64,000 nucleotides of DNA from Pedobacter cryoconitis (GTDB lineage: Bacteria > Bacteroidota > Bacteroidia > Sphingobacteriales > Sphingobacteriaceae). Position numbers and translations under genes: made by a program. The stretch spans positions 487,300 to 551,299 of the forward strand of contig NZ_JACHCE010000002.1 of NCBI RefSeq assembly GCF_014200605.1. The letters run 5' to 3'. The notes beneath the pieces were generated by a model. That model was not told where the DNA came from and did no database searches. It was given only the letters and a program-made list of their open reading frames with translations. Position 1 is the first letter of the stretch, and each line of letters starts with the position of its first letter. Of this stretch, positions 52,578 to 62,559 are shown piece after piece.

Positions 52578-53348
52578 ATGCAAGAAAAAACAGAAGATAG
52601 GTTGCGTAAAGTAAAAAGTATACTGATAACTTTGCCGAAGCCGGAAACAGAGAAGTCCCCATACTTTGATTTGGCTAAGAAATACAATTTAAAAATTGAT
52701 TTCAGATCCTTCATCCATGTGGAAGGTATTCCAGCAAGGGACTTTAGAAAAGACAAGATCACATTAGCTGATTTTACTGCTGTAGTATTTACAAGCAGGA
52801 ATGCGGTAGATCATTTTTTTAGAATTAGTGAGGAAATGCGGTACGAAGTACCTGCAGATTTGAAATACTTCTGTATTTCGGAATCAACCGCGCTATATCT
52901 TCAAAAATATATCCAGTACCGGAAACGCAAGATATTTTTCGGAAAGCAGACCGCTGCCGATTTATCTGAAGTATTGAAGAAACATGCGGGGGAGAAATTC
53001 CTTTATCCGTGTTCGGATGTAGCTACAGAAGATACGATGAATTTCCTGTTGAAAAATGGATATGACCTGACACCGGCGGTATTATTTAAGACAGTAGTAA
53101 GTGATCTTTCTGATCTTGCTGAAGTGACTTATGATATGATCGCTTTTTTCAGCCCTTCCAGCATTCAGTCGCTATATACGAATTTTCCTGATTTCCATCA
53201 GAACAATACACGTATTGCAGCATTTGGAGTGAATACGCACAAGGCGGTTAAGGACAATAACCTGATCGTTGACATTGCAGCCCCTTCACCAGAATCACCT
53301 TCTATGATTATGGCTATTGAAAATTACATTAAGAAGTCCAATAAATAA
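52578..53348 (+). CDS. hemD: Uroporphyrinogen-III synthase
   Basis: 256 residues. Two-lobed HemD fold: SILITLPKPETEKSPYFDLAKK at the start, IPARDFRKDKITLADFTAVVFTSRNAVDHFF near 50-82, FCISESTALYLQKY, and FLYPCSDVATEDTMNFLLKNGY, then DMIAFFSPSSIQSLYTNFPDF and RIAAFGVNTHKAVKD. It cyclises and inverts ring D of hydroxymethylbilane to uroporphyrinogen III in heme biosynthesis. Low sequence conservation is normal for HemD. Operon with DUF4271; terminator 65 bp after the stop. Confidence 0.88.
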   Translation: MQEKTEDRLRKVKSILITLPKPETEKSPYFDLAKKYNLKIDFRSFIHVEGIPARDFRKDKITLADFTAVVFTSRNAVDHFFRISEEMRYEVPADLKYFCISESTALYLQKYIQYRKRKIFFGKQTAADLSEVLKKHAGEKFLYPCSDVATEDTMNFLLKNGYDLTPAVLFKTVVSDLSDLAEVTYDMIAFFSPSSIQSLYTNFPDFHQNNTRIAAFGVNTHKAVKDNNLIVDIAAPSPESPSMIMAIENYIKKSNK

Positions 53349-53412
53349 GTACTGTTGATTTATTTTCCCAAATTGGGGAAAAGAGATCACGAGCCAATAA
53401 TTTTAAAATCTG

Positions 53413-53455
53413 AAAAGCAAGATGTTATTAAATCGTTAACATCTTGCTTTTTTTG
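53413..53455 (+). terminator. Intrinsic terminator of DUF4271-hemD
   Basis: AAAAGCAAGATGTTA (53413-53427) pairs with TAACATCTTGCTTTT (53437-53451), a perfect 15-bp stem with a 9-nt loop, followed by further T. A strong terminator. Confidence 0.85.
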
Positions 53456-53538
53456 CTTTTAAGACATATATTTATCTCATAATAATTGTTTATATCAATC
53501 ATATTTGATAAAATTGTTGTAAAATTGCTCTTGGGCTT

Positions 53539-54909
53539 ATGAGGAAAATTTACACACTGGGTTTTTTATTAATTACAGCATTGTTTTCTAGCTGCGGAAA
53601 AGGTGGGCAAGGAGAGCTGGTTGGTGTATACAATAAGAAGTTCAACAACAAAAAAATGCCAAGAGGTATGGTCTATATTCCTCAGGGCAAGACGCTGATC
53701 GGCATGTCTGACGAGGATATTAACAACTCACAGACTTCCCCAAGCAGGATGACCTCATTCAGTGCGTTTTATATGGACGAAACTGAGATCACGAATGCTA
53801 AATACAGACAATTTGTGAACTGGGTAAGAGATTCAGTAGCTTTGACAACGCTTGGCCCAAGTGGAGCTCCTGGTTATTTCATTACTCCCAAAACTCAGAC
53901 AGCAGGAGGAGCAAGCCTGACTTCGGGACAGAAAAATATTGACTGGAAAAAAGTTGGTAATGGTTCTGTGCTATGGAACGATAAAAAGGGTGGTTTAAGC
54001 GCTAAATTGAAGGATATGTATTATTCCGGAGATGATGCTTTACCAGGCCGTAATGATTTAGACATTAGAAAATTCAGATATTCTTATAGTTTCGTGAATC
54101 TTGATCTGGCAGAAGCCGGAAGAAAAGACCCGACTAAAAAACGTAAAGACTTTATTGAAAGTTATGTGGATTCACCAGATCCGAATAACCCTAACCAGTT
54201 TCCTTCGGTAAATGTTTACCCGGACACCATGGTTTGGAAAATAGATTATTCTTATTCTCAGAATGATCCGATGGTGAAATCTTATTTCAATCATCCTTCT
54301 TATGACAATTACCCTGTAGTTGGGGTAACCTGGGAACAGGCAAATGCATTTTGTGTATGGCGTACCCGCTTGTATGAGCCGGTTGCTGCTTCAAGAAAAA
54401 TCCCCTTAAGCTCACGTCCTGAATACCGATTACCAACAGAAGCTGAATTTGAATATGCAGCAAGAGGTGGTAATGTGAAAACAAAATATCCCTGGGGTGG
54501 CCCTTATGTAAGGAATACGAAAGGGTGTATGCAAGCTAACTTTAAAGTAGGCAGAGGAAATTATTCTGATGACGGTGGTTTATATACCGTTAACGTGAGG
54601 TCTTATTTCCCTAACGACTATGGTTTGTATAATATGGCCGGTAACGTTGCCGAATGGACTGTTACAGCTTATAACAATTCAGCAGCACCTTTATTGCTGG
54701 ATTTCAATCCGAACTTCACCTATGTAGCTAAAACTACAGACAGTAAATACCTGAAACGTAAAGTGGTAAGAGGCGGTTCGTGGAAAGACATAGGTTTCTT
54801 TTTACAGAATGCAGTAGGCACTTACGAATACCAGGACCAGGCAAGATCTTATATCGGATTCAGATGCGTATCTTCTTATGCAGGTACTGACATCCACTTC
54901 AAAAATTAA
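53539..54909 (+). CDS. gldK: Gliding motility/T9SS lipoprotein GldK
   Basis: 456 residues. Lipobox LFSSCGKG (Cys19) and a formylglycine-generating-enzyme-like (FGE-sulfatase) domain across most of the rest: MVYIPQGKTLIGMSDEDIN, FSAFYMDETEITNAKYRQFV near 75-95, YDNYPVVGVTWEQANAFCVWR, RLPTEAEFEYAARGG, YNMAGNVAEWT and VRGGSWKD. The fold is used structurally. In GldK/PorK the protein forms the periplasmic ring with GldN, attached to the outer membrane. First gene of gldKLMN. No clear promoter box was seen upstream. Confidence 0.93.
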   Translation: MRKIYTLGFLLITALFSSCGKGGQGELVGVYNKKFNNKKMPRGMVYIPQGKTLIGMSDEDINNSQTSPSRMTSFSAFYMDETEITNAKYRQFVNWVRDSVALTTLGPSGAPGYFITPKTQTAGGASLTSGQKNIDWKKVGNGSVLWNDKKGGLSAKLKDMYYSGDDALPGRNDLDIRKFRYSYSFVNLDLAEAGRKDPTKKRKDFIESYVDSPDPNNPNQFPSVNVYPDTMVWKIDYSYSQNDPMVKSYFNHPSYDNYPVVGVTWEQANAFCVWRTRLYEPVAASRKIPLSSRPEYRLPTEAEFEYAARGGNVKTKYPWGGPYVRNTKGCMQANFKVGRGNYSDDGGLYTVNVRSYFPNDYGLYNMAGNVAEWTVTAYNNSAAPLLLDFNPNFTYVAKTTDSKYLKRKVVRGGSWKDIGFFLQNAVGTYEYQDQARSYIGFRCVSSYAGTDIHFKN

Positions 54910-54933
54910 AAAACAACATCTATCTTTAGGAAT

Positions 54934-55740
54934 ATGGCAGCTAAAAAGAATTCTAACTGGTTACACTCAGCAATCTCATGGGGTGCGAGTATCGTAATTT
55001 TGGGGGCATTATGTAAAATCCTTCACATTGGAGGTATCTGGGGGAGTTATGCAATTGGTATAGGTTTAGGTGTTGAGGCAGCTTTATTCTTTATCACCGG
55101 ATTTTTTCCGCCAGAGCCAGAATTAGCATGGGAAAGAGTATATCCGGAATTAAGAGAAGATTTTAAAGGTGAACTACCTGTAGCTACCGCAAGACCGGTT
55201 GCTGCGGCAGGACCTTCTTCTACAGCAGCGCTGGATAAAATGCTGGGCGATGCTAAAATCGGCCCTGAATTAATTGAAAGCCTGGGTAACGGTTTGCGTA
55301 GTTTTGGGACTCAGGTGGCTAACCTGTCGACAGTTTCTGATGCAGCAGTTGCAACGAATGACTTTGCAGGAAAAGTAAAACAAGCTTCTGCAGGTTTTGA
55401 TCAGTTGAACGGTGCTTTCAGTAAAGCAACTTCACAATTGGTAGAACTGGGTGAGAGTGGTACGGCTTCTAAAGCTTACCATGAGCAGGTAAATAACCTG
55501 TCTAAAAATTTATCTGCATTAAATGCAGTTTATGAATTGGAATTACAGGATTCTACTTCACACCTTAAATCAATGAACAAATTCTATCAGAACCTTTCTG
55601 ATACAATGGGTAACTTCAATGAGTCAATCGATGATTCTAAACAATTTAAGGAAGAAGTTGGTAAACTGGCTAAAAACCTGTCTTCGCTGAATGCTATTTA
55701 TGGCAACATGCTGACAGCGATGAACCAGCCACGTCCATAA
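54934..55740 (+). CDS. gldL: Gliding motility/T9SS motor protein GldL
   Basis: 268 residues. Two membrane helices (about 10-30 and 35-57) with LHSAISWGASIVILGALCKIL, YAIGIGLGVEAALFF and FFPPEPELAWERVYPEL, then a long cytoplasmic helical part with regular Ser/Asn/Leu repeats (coiled-coil-like, about 90-268). GldL and GldM form the proton-driven rotary motor of T9SS and gliding; GldL has the conserved membrane Glu (VEAALFF). Gap 24 bp from gldK. Confidence 0.94.
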   Translation: MAAKKNSNWLHSAISWGASIVILGALCKILHIGGIWGSYAIGIGLGVEAALFFITGFFPPEPELAWERVYPELREDFKGELPVATARPVAAAGPSSTAALDKMLGDAKIGPELIESLGNGLRSFGTQVANLSTVSDAAVATNDFAGKVKQASAGFDQLNGAFSKATSQLVELGESGTASKAYHEQVNNLSKNLSALNAVYELELQDSTSHLKSMNKFYQNLSDTMGNFNESIDDSKQFKEEVGKLAKNLSSLNAIYGNMLTAMNQPRP

Positions 55741-55784
55741 ATCAGGTAATCAATTTATTTAATCACCACAGAGAACCATAACTA

Positions 55785-57323
55785 ATGGCCGGAGGAAAAG
55801 AAACAACGAGGCAGAAGATGATCAATATCATGTATTTGGTATTGTTAGCTATGCTTGCGTTAAACGTATCTGATACTATACTGAATGCCTTTAAGAATAT
55901 CAATGATAGTCTTGATTCGTCAAGGACGAATGTGAGCACGAGCATTGATCAGTTGTTCGCTTCATTTCAGAATACAAAACTTAAAGAAGAACCTGCAAGG
56001 GCACAGCCGATTTGGGAAAAAGCCAATCTGGCAAAAAAATATGCTGATGACCTGAATAGTTATATTCAGCAATTGAAACAGCAATTCAATACTGCAGGAG
56101 GGGGCATAGACCCTGAAACAGGTGATTTGAAAGAAAGAGGAAATCAGGATATCGCACAGGGCATTATGATTAATGCTAAAGAAGGCGAGAAGCTGAAAGC
56201 TAAAATCAATGATACCCGTGAAAAACTAATTTCATTATTAGAGAAAGATGACCGGGCACATGTTTCGTTTTCTTTGGATGCAAAAGATCCGGAGAAAAGT
56301 GTAGAGGGTAAAAAGAAATGGGAAGACATTAACTTTGGTGAGGGTACTCCTTTAACAGCTGCAAATACAGTATTGACTAAAATTCAGTCAGACACAAGAA
56401 ATGCTGAGGCTGAAGTTGTTAAGAAATTATTCGGGAACATGGATAAGGCAATGGTAAATCTTGACCATTTTGAAGCCGTAGTTGTTGCACCAACTTCTTA
56501 TGTTGTACAGGGGCAGCCTTATACTGCAGAGATATTTTTAACAGCTAGTGATACCAGGTCAAGTGCTGATATTTCTGTTGGCGGTAACAAATTACCAACT
56601 AAAAATGGTAAAGGAACATATACAGGTAGTACAGGTGCTGTGGGTGTGTTTAAATGGGCGGGGTCAATTCGTGTTAAACAAACAGACGGAACATTTAAGG
56701 AATATCCAACACCAACACAAACTTACCAGGTTGCAAAGCCATCGGCTACTGTCTCTCCTGATAAGATGAACGTAATCTATGCAGGAATTCCAAACCCGTT
56801 CTCTGTTTCGGCGGCTGGTTTCCCACTAGAAAGTGTAAAAGCAAGTATTTCGGGTGGCTCAATGAGCGGTTCAAATGGTAAATATAATGTCAGTGTTGGC
56901 GGCGATCAGATTGGTAAAGTGGTAAACATTACTGTTACAGCCAGCAACGCTGGTAAAACACTTAACCTGGGCTCGCAACAATTCAGGGTAAAGGCATTAC
57001 CTACGCCAAAGGCCTTTATTAAAGGTAAATCTGGTGGAAATGTGGAACTGGAATGGTTATCAAGAGCTAACGTGATCGAAACTGAGCTGGATGATTTCGT
57101 ATTTGATATTAAATATAAGGTCATCAGGTTTAACGCTACTTTTATTAATCCAAGATCGGATGCTGTGAACATTCCTAATAATGGTGGTTCTTTCAGCGGA
57201 CAGATTAAAGGAGCCTTGAATTCAATCAAGCCAGGTGCAACTGTTATCTTTAAGGATATTATTGCTGAAGGACCTGATGGCAGACAAAAGAATTTAGATG
57301 GTATTACATTTACAGCTAAATAG
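55785..57323 (+). CDS. gldM: Gliding motility/T9SS motor protein GldM
   Basis: 512 residues. A single N-terminal membrane helix (about 9-34, MINIMYLVLLAMLALNVSD) precedes a large periplasmic part with four domains: a helical region (about 35-220) and three beta-sandwich domains, with VVVAPTSYVVQGQPYTAEIFLTASDTR, SPDKMNVIYAGIPNPFSVSAAGFP and FKDIIAEGPDGRQKNLDGITF at the end. The GldM dimer transmits torque from the GldL motor to the GldKN ring. Normal length and order. Confidence 0.95.
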   Translation: MAGGKETTRQKMINIMYLVLLAMLALNVSDTILNAFKNINDSLDSSRTNVSTSIDQLFASFQNTKLKEEPARAQPIWEKANLAKKYADDLNSYIQQLKQQFNTAGGGIDPETGDLKERGNQDIAQGIMINAKEGEKLKAKINDTREKLISLLEKDDRAHVSFSLDAKDPEKSVEGKKKWEDINFGEGTPLTAANTVLTKIQSDTRNAEAEVVKKLFGNMDKAMVNLDHFEAVVVAPTSYVVQGQPYTAEIFLTASDTRSSADISVGGNKLPTKNGKGTYTGSTGAVGVFKWAGSIRVKQTDGTFKEYPTPTQTYQVAKPSATVSPDKMNVIYAGIPNPFSVSAAGFPLESVKASISGGSMSGSNGKYNVSVGGDQIGKVVNITVTASNAGKTLNLGSQQFRVKALPTPKAFIKGKSGGNVELEWLSRANVIETELDDFVFDIKYKVIRFNATFINPRSDAVNIPNNGGSFSGQIKGALNSIKPGATVIFKDIIAEGPDGRQKNLDGITFTAK

Positions 57324-57330
57324 AATCAAG

Positions 57331-58437
57331 ATGAAAAATTTTTTATACCTGATCATCCTGTTGTTTCTGGGAACCGCATCTTTCGCGCAGAACAAACCTG
57401 TAAAACCAATTGTAAGTCAGCGTCCAAAAGTTAAACCAGTTAAAACTGCTGATACGCCTCCACTAACACCAGTTGCAGATCAGCCTGTTACACCAGCTGT
57501 ACAGCAGGCCGTTAGTCCGGTGTCGGAAGCCGTTACGCCAGTGAATAACCCAAGGGCTACTAACCCTGTTGTCAATACTCCTGCTGTGAATTCAGTGGTG
57601 GCAAATTCACCTGTTGCAACATCAGCAGCTGCAGTTGCTGCTCCGCTGGTTAAAAAACCAAAAATTAAAACCCCGCCAAAAGATGGCTTTTTTGCCAGAA
57701 AAGACGTGGATAGCAGTGTAATGGTTCCTTATGCTGATGTAAGAGAAGAAGATGTATTTTATTCTAAGCGTATATGGAGAGAAATCGACTTGCGTGATAC
57801 GATTAATTCAGTTTTAAATACAGAAAACGCGAAACTGATCGAGATTTTACTGGAAGCGATAGGAAATGAAGAGCTAACGGCTTATTCACCTAAAGATACC
57901 ACTTCGGGGAAGCTGCTTGAGGATAATGACTCTTTCAAAATCGCTTTAACTTCGGCCGAGGCATTGAGAAATGCAAGAGGAACTTCTGAGGGGGAAGCTG
58001 ATGCGAAAGGTAAAATCGGCGAACCTGTTCTGAAACGTTTAAGGGCGGACGAGTTTTTGAAATACAGAATTAAAGAAGATTGGATACTTGATGTTAAAAG
58101 ATCTGTATTTGAACCCCGTATTGTTGGTTTAGCGCCATTAAAAATGGTTGAAGGGAATTGGCAGCCAGTATTCTGGATCTATTACGATGAGGCCAGAACT
58201 TTGCTAAGCAAAAAGAAATTGCAGGACCCGGCAAATGATGCTTCGGTATTAACCTTTGATGATTTCTTTGTCAGACGTTTGTTCTCCAGTAATATTGTGA
58301 AAGAAACTAACCCGGCAAATAAAACTATAGTGGAGATTCTGAATCAGACAGATCCTAAAGATCCAAGAAAATTATATGAATCTGAACGGATCAAAAAAGG
58401 TATGGCAGACTATGAACAGAGTTTGTGGGAATACTAA
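57331..58437 (+). CDS. gldN: Gliding motility/T9SS ring protein GldN
   Basis: 368 residues from the ATG at 57331, giving the signal peptide MKNFLYLIILLFLGTASFAQ. Residues about 21-105 are a Pro/Val/Thr/Ala-rich linker without structure (e.g. repeated TPV and NPV). The GldN domain follows: DGFFARKDVDSSVMVPYADVREEDVFYSKRIWREIDLRDTIN, IEILLEAIGNEELTAYSPKDTTSG, WILDVKRSVFEPRIVGLAPL and KETNPANKTIVEILNQTDPKDPRKLYE. It forms the periplasmic ring with GldK. The linker is longer than the core needs. Ends 21 bp before a strong terminator. Confidence 0.93.
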   Translation: MKNFLYLIILLFLGTASFAQNKPVKPIVSQRPKVKPVKTADTPPLTPVADQPVTPAVQQAVSPVSEAVTPVNNPRATNPVVNTPAVNSVVANSPVATSAAAVAAPLVKKPKIKTPPKDGFFARKDVDSSVMVPYADVREEDVFYSKRIWREIDLRDTINSVLNTENAKLIEILLEAIGNEELTAYSPKDTTSGKLLEDNDSFKIALTSAEALRNARGTSEGEADAKGKIGEPVLKRLRADEFLKYRIKEDWILDVKRSVFEPRIVGLAPLKMVEGNWQPVFWIYYDEARTLLSKKKLQDPANDASVLTFDDFFVRRLFSSNIVKETNPANKTIVEILNQTDPKDPRKLYESERIKKGMADYEQSLWEY

Positions 58438-58458
58438 ACCCTGATTTGTTACCATAAA

Positions 58459-58519
58459 GCATTAAAAAGAAAAAGCTGCTATCCTCCTGTGTGAGATAGC
58501 AGCTTTTTCTTTTTAATGC
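58459..58519. terminator. Bidirectional terminator, 25-bp perfect inverted repeat
   Basis: Arms 58459-58483 and 58495-58519 are fully complementary (GCATTAAAAAGAAAAAGCTG then CTATC) around an 11-nt loop. The internal A/T blocks give T-tracts on both strands. It lies between convergent gldN and uvrC. Confidence 0.88.
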
Positions 58520-58525
58520 CGTTTT

Positions 58526-60331
58526 TTAAATGTCTTTTGGACTAAAGTGGGTAAGCAGGGTTTTAACCTGAGACTTGTTCAATACCTTTTCCAGTTCAGC
58601 TTCGGTTGCTTCTCTGATCTTTTTAACCGATTTGAACTGACGTAAAAGTTTATCGGCAGTAGTTTTACCAATACCAGGAATATCTTCCAGTTCTGTTTTT
58701 AAAGTGCCCTGATCTCTTTTCTTTCTGTGGAAAGTAATCCCAAAACGGTGAGCCTCATCACGGAGCTGCTGAATAACCTTGAGTGTCTCTGATTTCTTAT
58801 CCAGGTGAAGCGGGTAGCTGTCACCAGGGTAATATAATTCTTCCAGTCTTTTGGCAATACCGATAACCGTGACTTTATGTTCTATCCCGAGTTTTTTTAA
58901 ACTGCTTACTGCAGACGATAGCTGGCCTTTACCGCCGTCAATGATGATTAGTTGAGGTAGTGACTCCTCTTCTTCTAACATGCGCTTATATCGCCTGTAA
59001 ACAGCTTCTTCCATCGTCGCAAAATCATTTGGGCCTTCCACAGTTTTTACGTTAAAGTGTCTGTAATCTTTTTTAGAGGGTTTAGCATCTTTAAAGACTA
59101 CAATTGCCGAAACAGGATATGCGCCCTGGAAGTTAGAGTTATCGAAACATTCAATATGGACAGGCATTTGAGTAAGCATCAGGTCTTTCTGCATTTGTGT
59201 TAAAATGCGTTCAGATCTTAAGTCAGGATTTAGTTTTTCGTACTGATTCAGCTTTTCACGTCTAAAGAACAATACATTTTTATGGGAAAGTTCCAGCAGG
59301 TTTTTCTTTTCACCAAGCTTGGGAACTGTAAATTTTAAATTTTCATCTTTCAGTCTGATATCAAAAGGAACGATGATTTCTTTGGACGTACTGCTGAATT
59401 TTGTCCTGAATTCTGTAATGGCCAGTGTGAGCAGTTCTTCATCAGATTCATCCAGTCGCTTTTTAATTTCTATCGTCTGGGTCTGAATGATACTGCCATT
59501 CATAATTTTAAGATAATTCACAAAAGCATAACGCTCATCAGATGCAATACTAACCACATCAACATTGGTAATCGAGCTATTGACTACTGTCGATTTACTC
59601 TGATATTTTTCTAAGACAAGCAATTTTTTCTGATACAGATGAGCATATTCAAAATTCAGTTCATCGACTGCTTTTTTGATAATCTGTTTCACATCTTTGA
59701 TTACATTGCCGATTTTACCATTCAGAATATCCTTGATCTCTTCTATATTATGCTCATAGTCGGTATCTGACTGATAAGCCTGGCAAGGGCCTTTGCAATT
59801 GCCGATCTGGTACTCCAGACAGACCTTAAATTTTCCGGCATTGATGTTTTCTTCGCTGAGTGGAAGATTACAGGTGCGCAGCGGATAAGTCTCTTTAATC
59901 AGGTCGAGGATGGTGTGCATCATTCCTACAGAGGCATAAGGCCCAAAATAAGTAGATCCGTCCTTAACCATTTTTCTGGTCCAGTACAAGCGCGGGAAAG
60001 GTTCTTTTTTGATAATAATCCATGGATAGGTCTTATCATCTTTCAGCATGATATTATACTTGGGCTGATGCTTTTTAATCAGGCTGTTTTCCAGGAGCCA
60101 GGCATCAATTTCCGTATCAACAATGGTAAAGGTAATCTTGCGGATTTTGGAAACCAATACCCTCGTTTTACCATTCATCTGATTATCATTATTGAAATAA
60201 GAACCGACCCGGTTTCTTAAATCTTTCGCCTTGCCGATATAAATAAGCGTATCCTCCTGATCCCAGTATTGATAAACACCGGGTTTATGAGGTATATCGG
60301 CCAATGCCTTTTTGTAATCAAAAATGCTCAT
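58526..60331 (-). CDS. uvrC: Excinuclease ABC subunit C
   Basis: 601 residues. GIY-YIG nuclease at the N-terminus (GVYQYWDQEDTLIYIGKAKDLRNRVGSYF, about 18-46), a Cys-rich segment (CKGPCQAY near 180), a UVR/UvrB-binding segment (about 205-240), an RNase H-like nuclease half (CFDNSNFQGAYPVSAIVVFKD, IIDGGKGQL, YPGDSYPLHLDKKSETL) and C-terminal helix-hairpin-helix (IPGIGKTTADKLLRQF). It makes both cuts in nucleotide-excision repair with UvrAB. The start abuts the stop of the upstream PBP gene, so translation is probably coupled. Confidence 0.96.
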   Translation of the reverse strand: MSIFDYKKALADIPHKPGVYQYWDQEDTLIYIGKAKDLRNRVGSYFNNDNQMNGKTRVLVSKIRKITFTIVDTEIDAWLLENSLIKKHQPKYNIMLKDDKTYPWIIIKKEPFPRLYWTRKMVKDGSTYFGPYASVGMMHTILDLIKETYPLRTCNLPLSEENINAGKFKVCLEYQIGNCKGPCQAYQSDTDYEHNIEEIKDILNGKIGNVIKDVKQIIKKAVDELNFEYAHLYQKKLLVLEKYQSKSTVVNSSITNVDVVSIASDERYAFVNYLKIMNGSIIQTQTIEIKKRLDESDEELLTLAITEFRTKFSSTSKEIIVPFDIRLKDENLKFTVPKLGEKKNLLELSHKNVLFFRREKLNQYEKLNPDLRSERILTQMQKDLMLTQMPVHIECFDNSNFQGAYPVSAIVVFKDAKPSKKDYRHFNVKTVEGPNDFATMEEAVYRRYKRMLEEEESLPQLIIIDGGKGQLSSAVSSLKKLGIEHKVTVIGIAKRLEELYYPGDSYPLHLDKKSETLKVIQQLRDEAHRFGITFHRKKRDQGTLKTELEDIPGIGKTTADKLLRQFKSVKKIREATEAELEKVLNKSQVKTLLTHFSPKDI

Positions 60332-62557
60332 TTAAAAACCCAGCTTCTTATCCAGTTCTGTTGTATCGGTTTGTTGCTGCTGATACTGGTTACAATCGTA
60401 AGTGATAGATACTCCGCTTTTTGGTACTTCGAAATCTCCTTTACCTACTTTTAATTTAGGATTAGCATATACTTTCTTCAAAAATCCACCAAAAATAGGC
60501 ATAGCTGTTTTAGAACCCTCACCTTCTCTGGTGCTGATAAAGTGAAATGCACGGTCTTCGCAACCTGTCCATACACCCGCAACAAGATCGGGGGTAATCC
60601 CTACAAACCAACCATCTGAGTTGTTCTGCGTTGTTCCGGTTTTACCGCCAATAGGGTTTTTAAGACCGTATTTGCTGATCAGTCCATAACCATAACCGGT
60701 TTTAACCACACCTTCGAGCATACGTGTCATCACATAAGCAACATCTTCGTTCATTGCAGGGTGTTTCTGTGGGGTTTGAGAGAATAGGACCACTCCGTTT
60801 TTATCTTCAATTCTTAAGATATAAGTAGGTTGTGTCCAGACCCCTTTATTGGCAAATACGCTGTATGCACCAACCATATCAAAAACCGAGGCATCAAAAG
60901 AGCCCAGTGCAATGGAAGGATAAGCTGGTACATTCGAAGTAATACCCATATTTTTTGCCAGTGTTGCCACGGCAGTTGGACCTACCTGTTTCATTAAATA
61001 GGCCGCAATATAATTCTGAGAAAAGGCCAGTGCTTTTTGTAAAGTAATATAACCTGGTAAAGTACCGCCCGATTTTGGTGTCCATGGTGCACTTCCCGGA
61101 ACTTCGATCGTAACTGGTTCGTTTAAGACCTGGTAACACGGAGAATAGCCATTTTCAATAGCTACAGAATAAGTGAAAGGCTTAGCTGTTGAACCCACCT
61201 GTCTTGTTCCCATTTTTACCTGGTCGTATTTAAAATGTTCGTAATTGATACCGCCAACCCATGCTTTAACATAGCCTGTTTTCGGGTCCATCGCCATCAT
61301 GGCATTTCTTAACAGCAATTTATAATACTTCACAGAGTCGATCGGTTTCATCAGGGTATCCAGATTTCCTTTCCAGGTGAAAATACTCATCTCGGCAGGG
61401 GTATTAAAATCCGTTTTGATTTCTGCTTCTGACTTCCCTTCCAGCTGCAGGGCCTTATAACGGTCAGATCTTTTAATTCCCTGCTCAATCTGCATCTCTT
61501 TATCCTTGAAAGGGTTTTTGCCTTTCCAGCCTTTAATAAACTGCGCCTGCAGAACTTTCATCGCCTCTTTCTGAGCTTCCTCAGCATAGACCTGCATATC
61601 GTAATTGATCGTCGTAATTACTTTTAAACCGTCTCTGTCCAGATCGTATGGTGTACCATCTGCTTTTAAAATAGAGCGTTCCTGGAAAATTTTCTTGATA
61701 TCACTTTTTAGTACGGCTCTGAAATAAGGGGCTATCCCGTCATTTACAGTTGCAGCACTGAATTTAAGAGCTAATGGTTTTGCTTTTTCTTCTTCGTATT
61801 GCTGTTGTGTCAAAAGATCTTCTTTCACCATATTTGACATCACCGTATTACGGCGGGCTAATGATCTTTCCGGGTTACGGGTAGGAGAGTAGCGGGTAAT
61901 ACCTTTTTGCAGTCCGACCAATGTTGCCGCCTGAGCTACAGTCAGCTGATCGGGAGTGGTATTGAAATAAACCCTTGCTGCAGATTTAATTCCATAAGCC
62001 TGGTTTCCAAAATCTACGGTGTTTAAATACATCGTGATGATTTCTTCTTTGGTAAAGTTACGTTCCAGTTTTACGGCAACAATCCATTCCTGGAATTTTT
62101 GCATCAGACGTTTAAAGAAATTACGCTGACGGCCTTCTTCAGAGAAAAGGTTCAGTGCTAATTGCTGTGTAATGGTACTGGCACCTTGTTTTTTACCAAC
62201 CAGGTTATAAAATATAATGGTAAATGTACGTTTGAAATCGATACCTGAATGCTCTTTAAACCTGGTGTCTTCTGTAGAGATCAGGGCATTGATTACATTC
62301 GGGGAAATCTCAGGATAGGTTACATTAGAGCGGTTTTGTACAAAATAAGTACCTAAAACCCTTTTGTCTTCTGTTAGGATTTCAGTAGCCTGATTGCTCT
62401 TCGGGTGCTCAATATCTCTGAAAGACGGTAATGTTCCAAATAGCCCGAAGCCGATTGCAACAATAAAGATTGCAAACAGGATCACAGCTCCTATCAATAA
62501 CTTCCAGAGCGTAATGTTATAACTTTTTATCTCTGCAGCCGAAATATTTTTGGTCAT
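60332..62557 (-). CDS. Class A penicillin-binding protein (PBP1a-type transglycosylase/transpeptidase)
   Basis: 741 residues. One N-terminal membrane helix (about 18-40), then the glycosyltransferase domain (about 75-240): catalytic Glu96 in STEDTRFKEHSGID, GASTITQQLALNLF, EEIITMYLNTVDFGNQAYGI. The transpeptidase domain (about 420-700) has Ser456-x-x-Lys459 (GSTAKPF), SQN (KALAFSQNYIAAY) and KTGTTQNNSDGWFVG. It polymerises and cross-links peptidoglycan. The C-terminus is Gln/Thr-rich (NQYQQQQTDTTE). Two bp downstream of the sprE-like gene and immediately before uvrC. Confidence 0.95.
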   Translation of the reverse strand: MTKNISAAEIKSYNITLWKLLIGAVILFAIFIVAIGFGLFGTLPSFRDIEHPKSNQATEILTEDKRVLGTYFVQNRSNVTYPEISPNVINALISTEDTRFKEHSGIDFKRTFTIIFYNLVGKKQGASTITQQLALNLFSEEGRQRNFFKRLMQKFQEWIVAVKLERNFTKEEIITMYLNTVDFGNQAYGIKSAARVYFNTTPDQLTVAQAATLVGLQKGITRYSPTRNPERSLARRNTVMSNMVKEDLLTQQQYEEEKAKPLALKFSAATVNDGIAPYFRAVLKSDIKKIFQERSILKADGTPYDLDRDGLKVITTINYDMQVYAEEAQKEAMKVLQAQFIKGWKGKNPFKDKEMQIEQGIKRSDRYKALQLEGKSEAEIKTDFNTPAEMSIFTWKGNLDTLMKPIDSVKYYKLLLRNAMMAMDPKTGYVKAWVGGINYEHFKYDQVKMGTRQVGSTAKPFTYSVAIENGYSPCYQVLNEPVTIEVPGSAPWTPKSGGTLPGYITLQKALAFSQNYIAAYLMKQVGPTAVATLAKNMGITSNVPAYPSIALGSFDASVFDMVGAYSVFANKGVWTQPTYILRIEDKNGVVLFSQTPQKHPAMNEDVAYVMTRMLEGVVKTGYGYGLISKYGLKNPIGGKTGTTQNNSDGWFVGITPDLVAGVWTGCEDRAFHFISTREGEGSKTAMPIFGGFLKKVYANPKLKVGKGDFEVPKSGVSITYDCNQYQQQQTDTTELDKKLGF

Positions 62558-62559
62558 TT

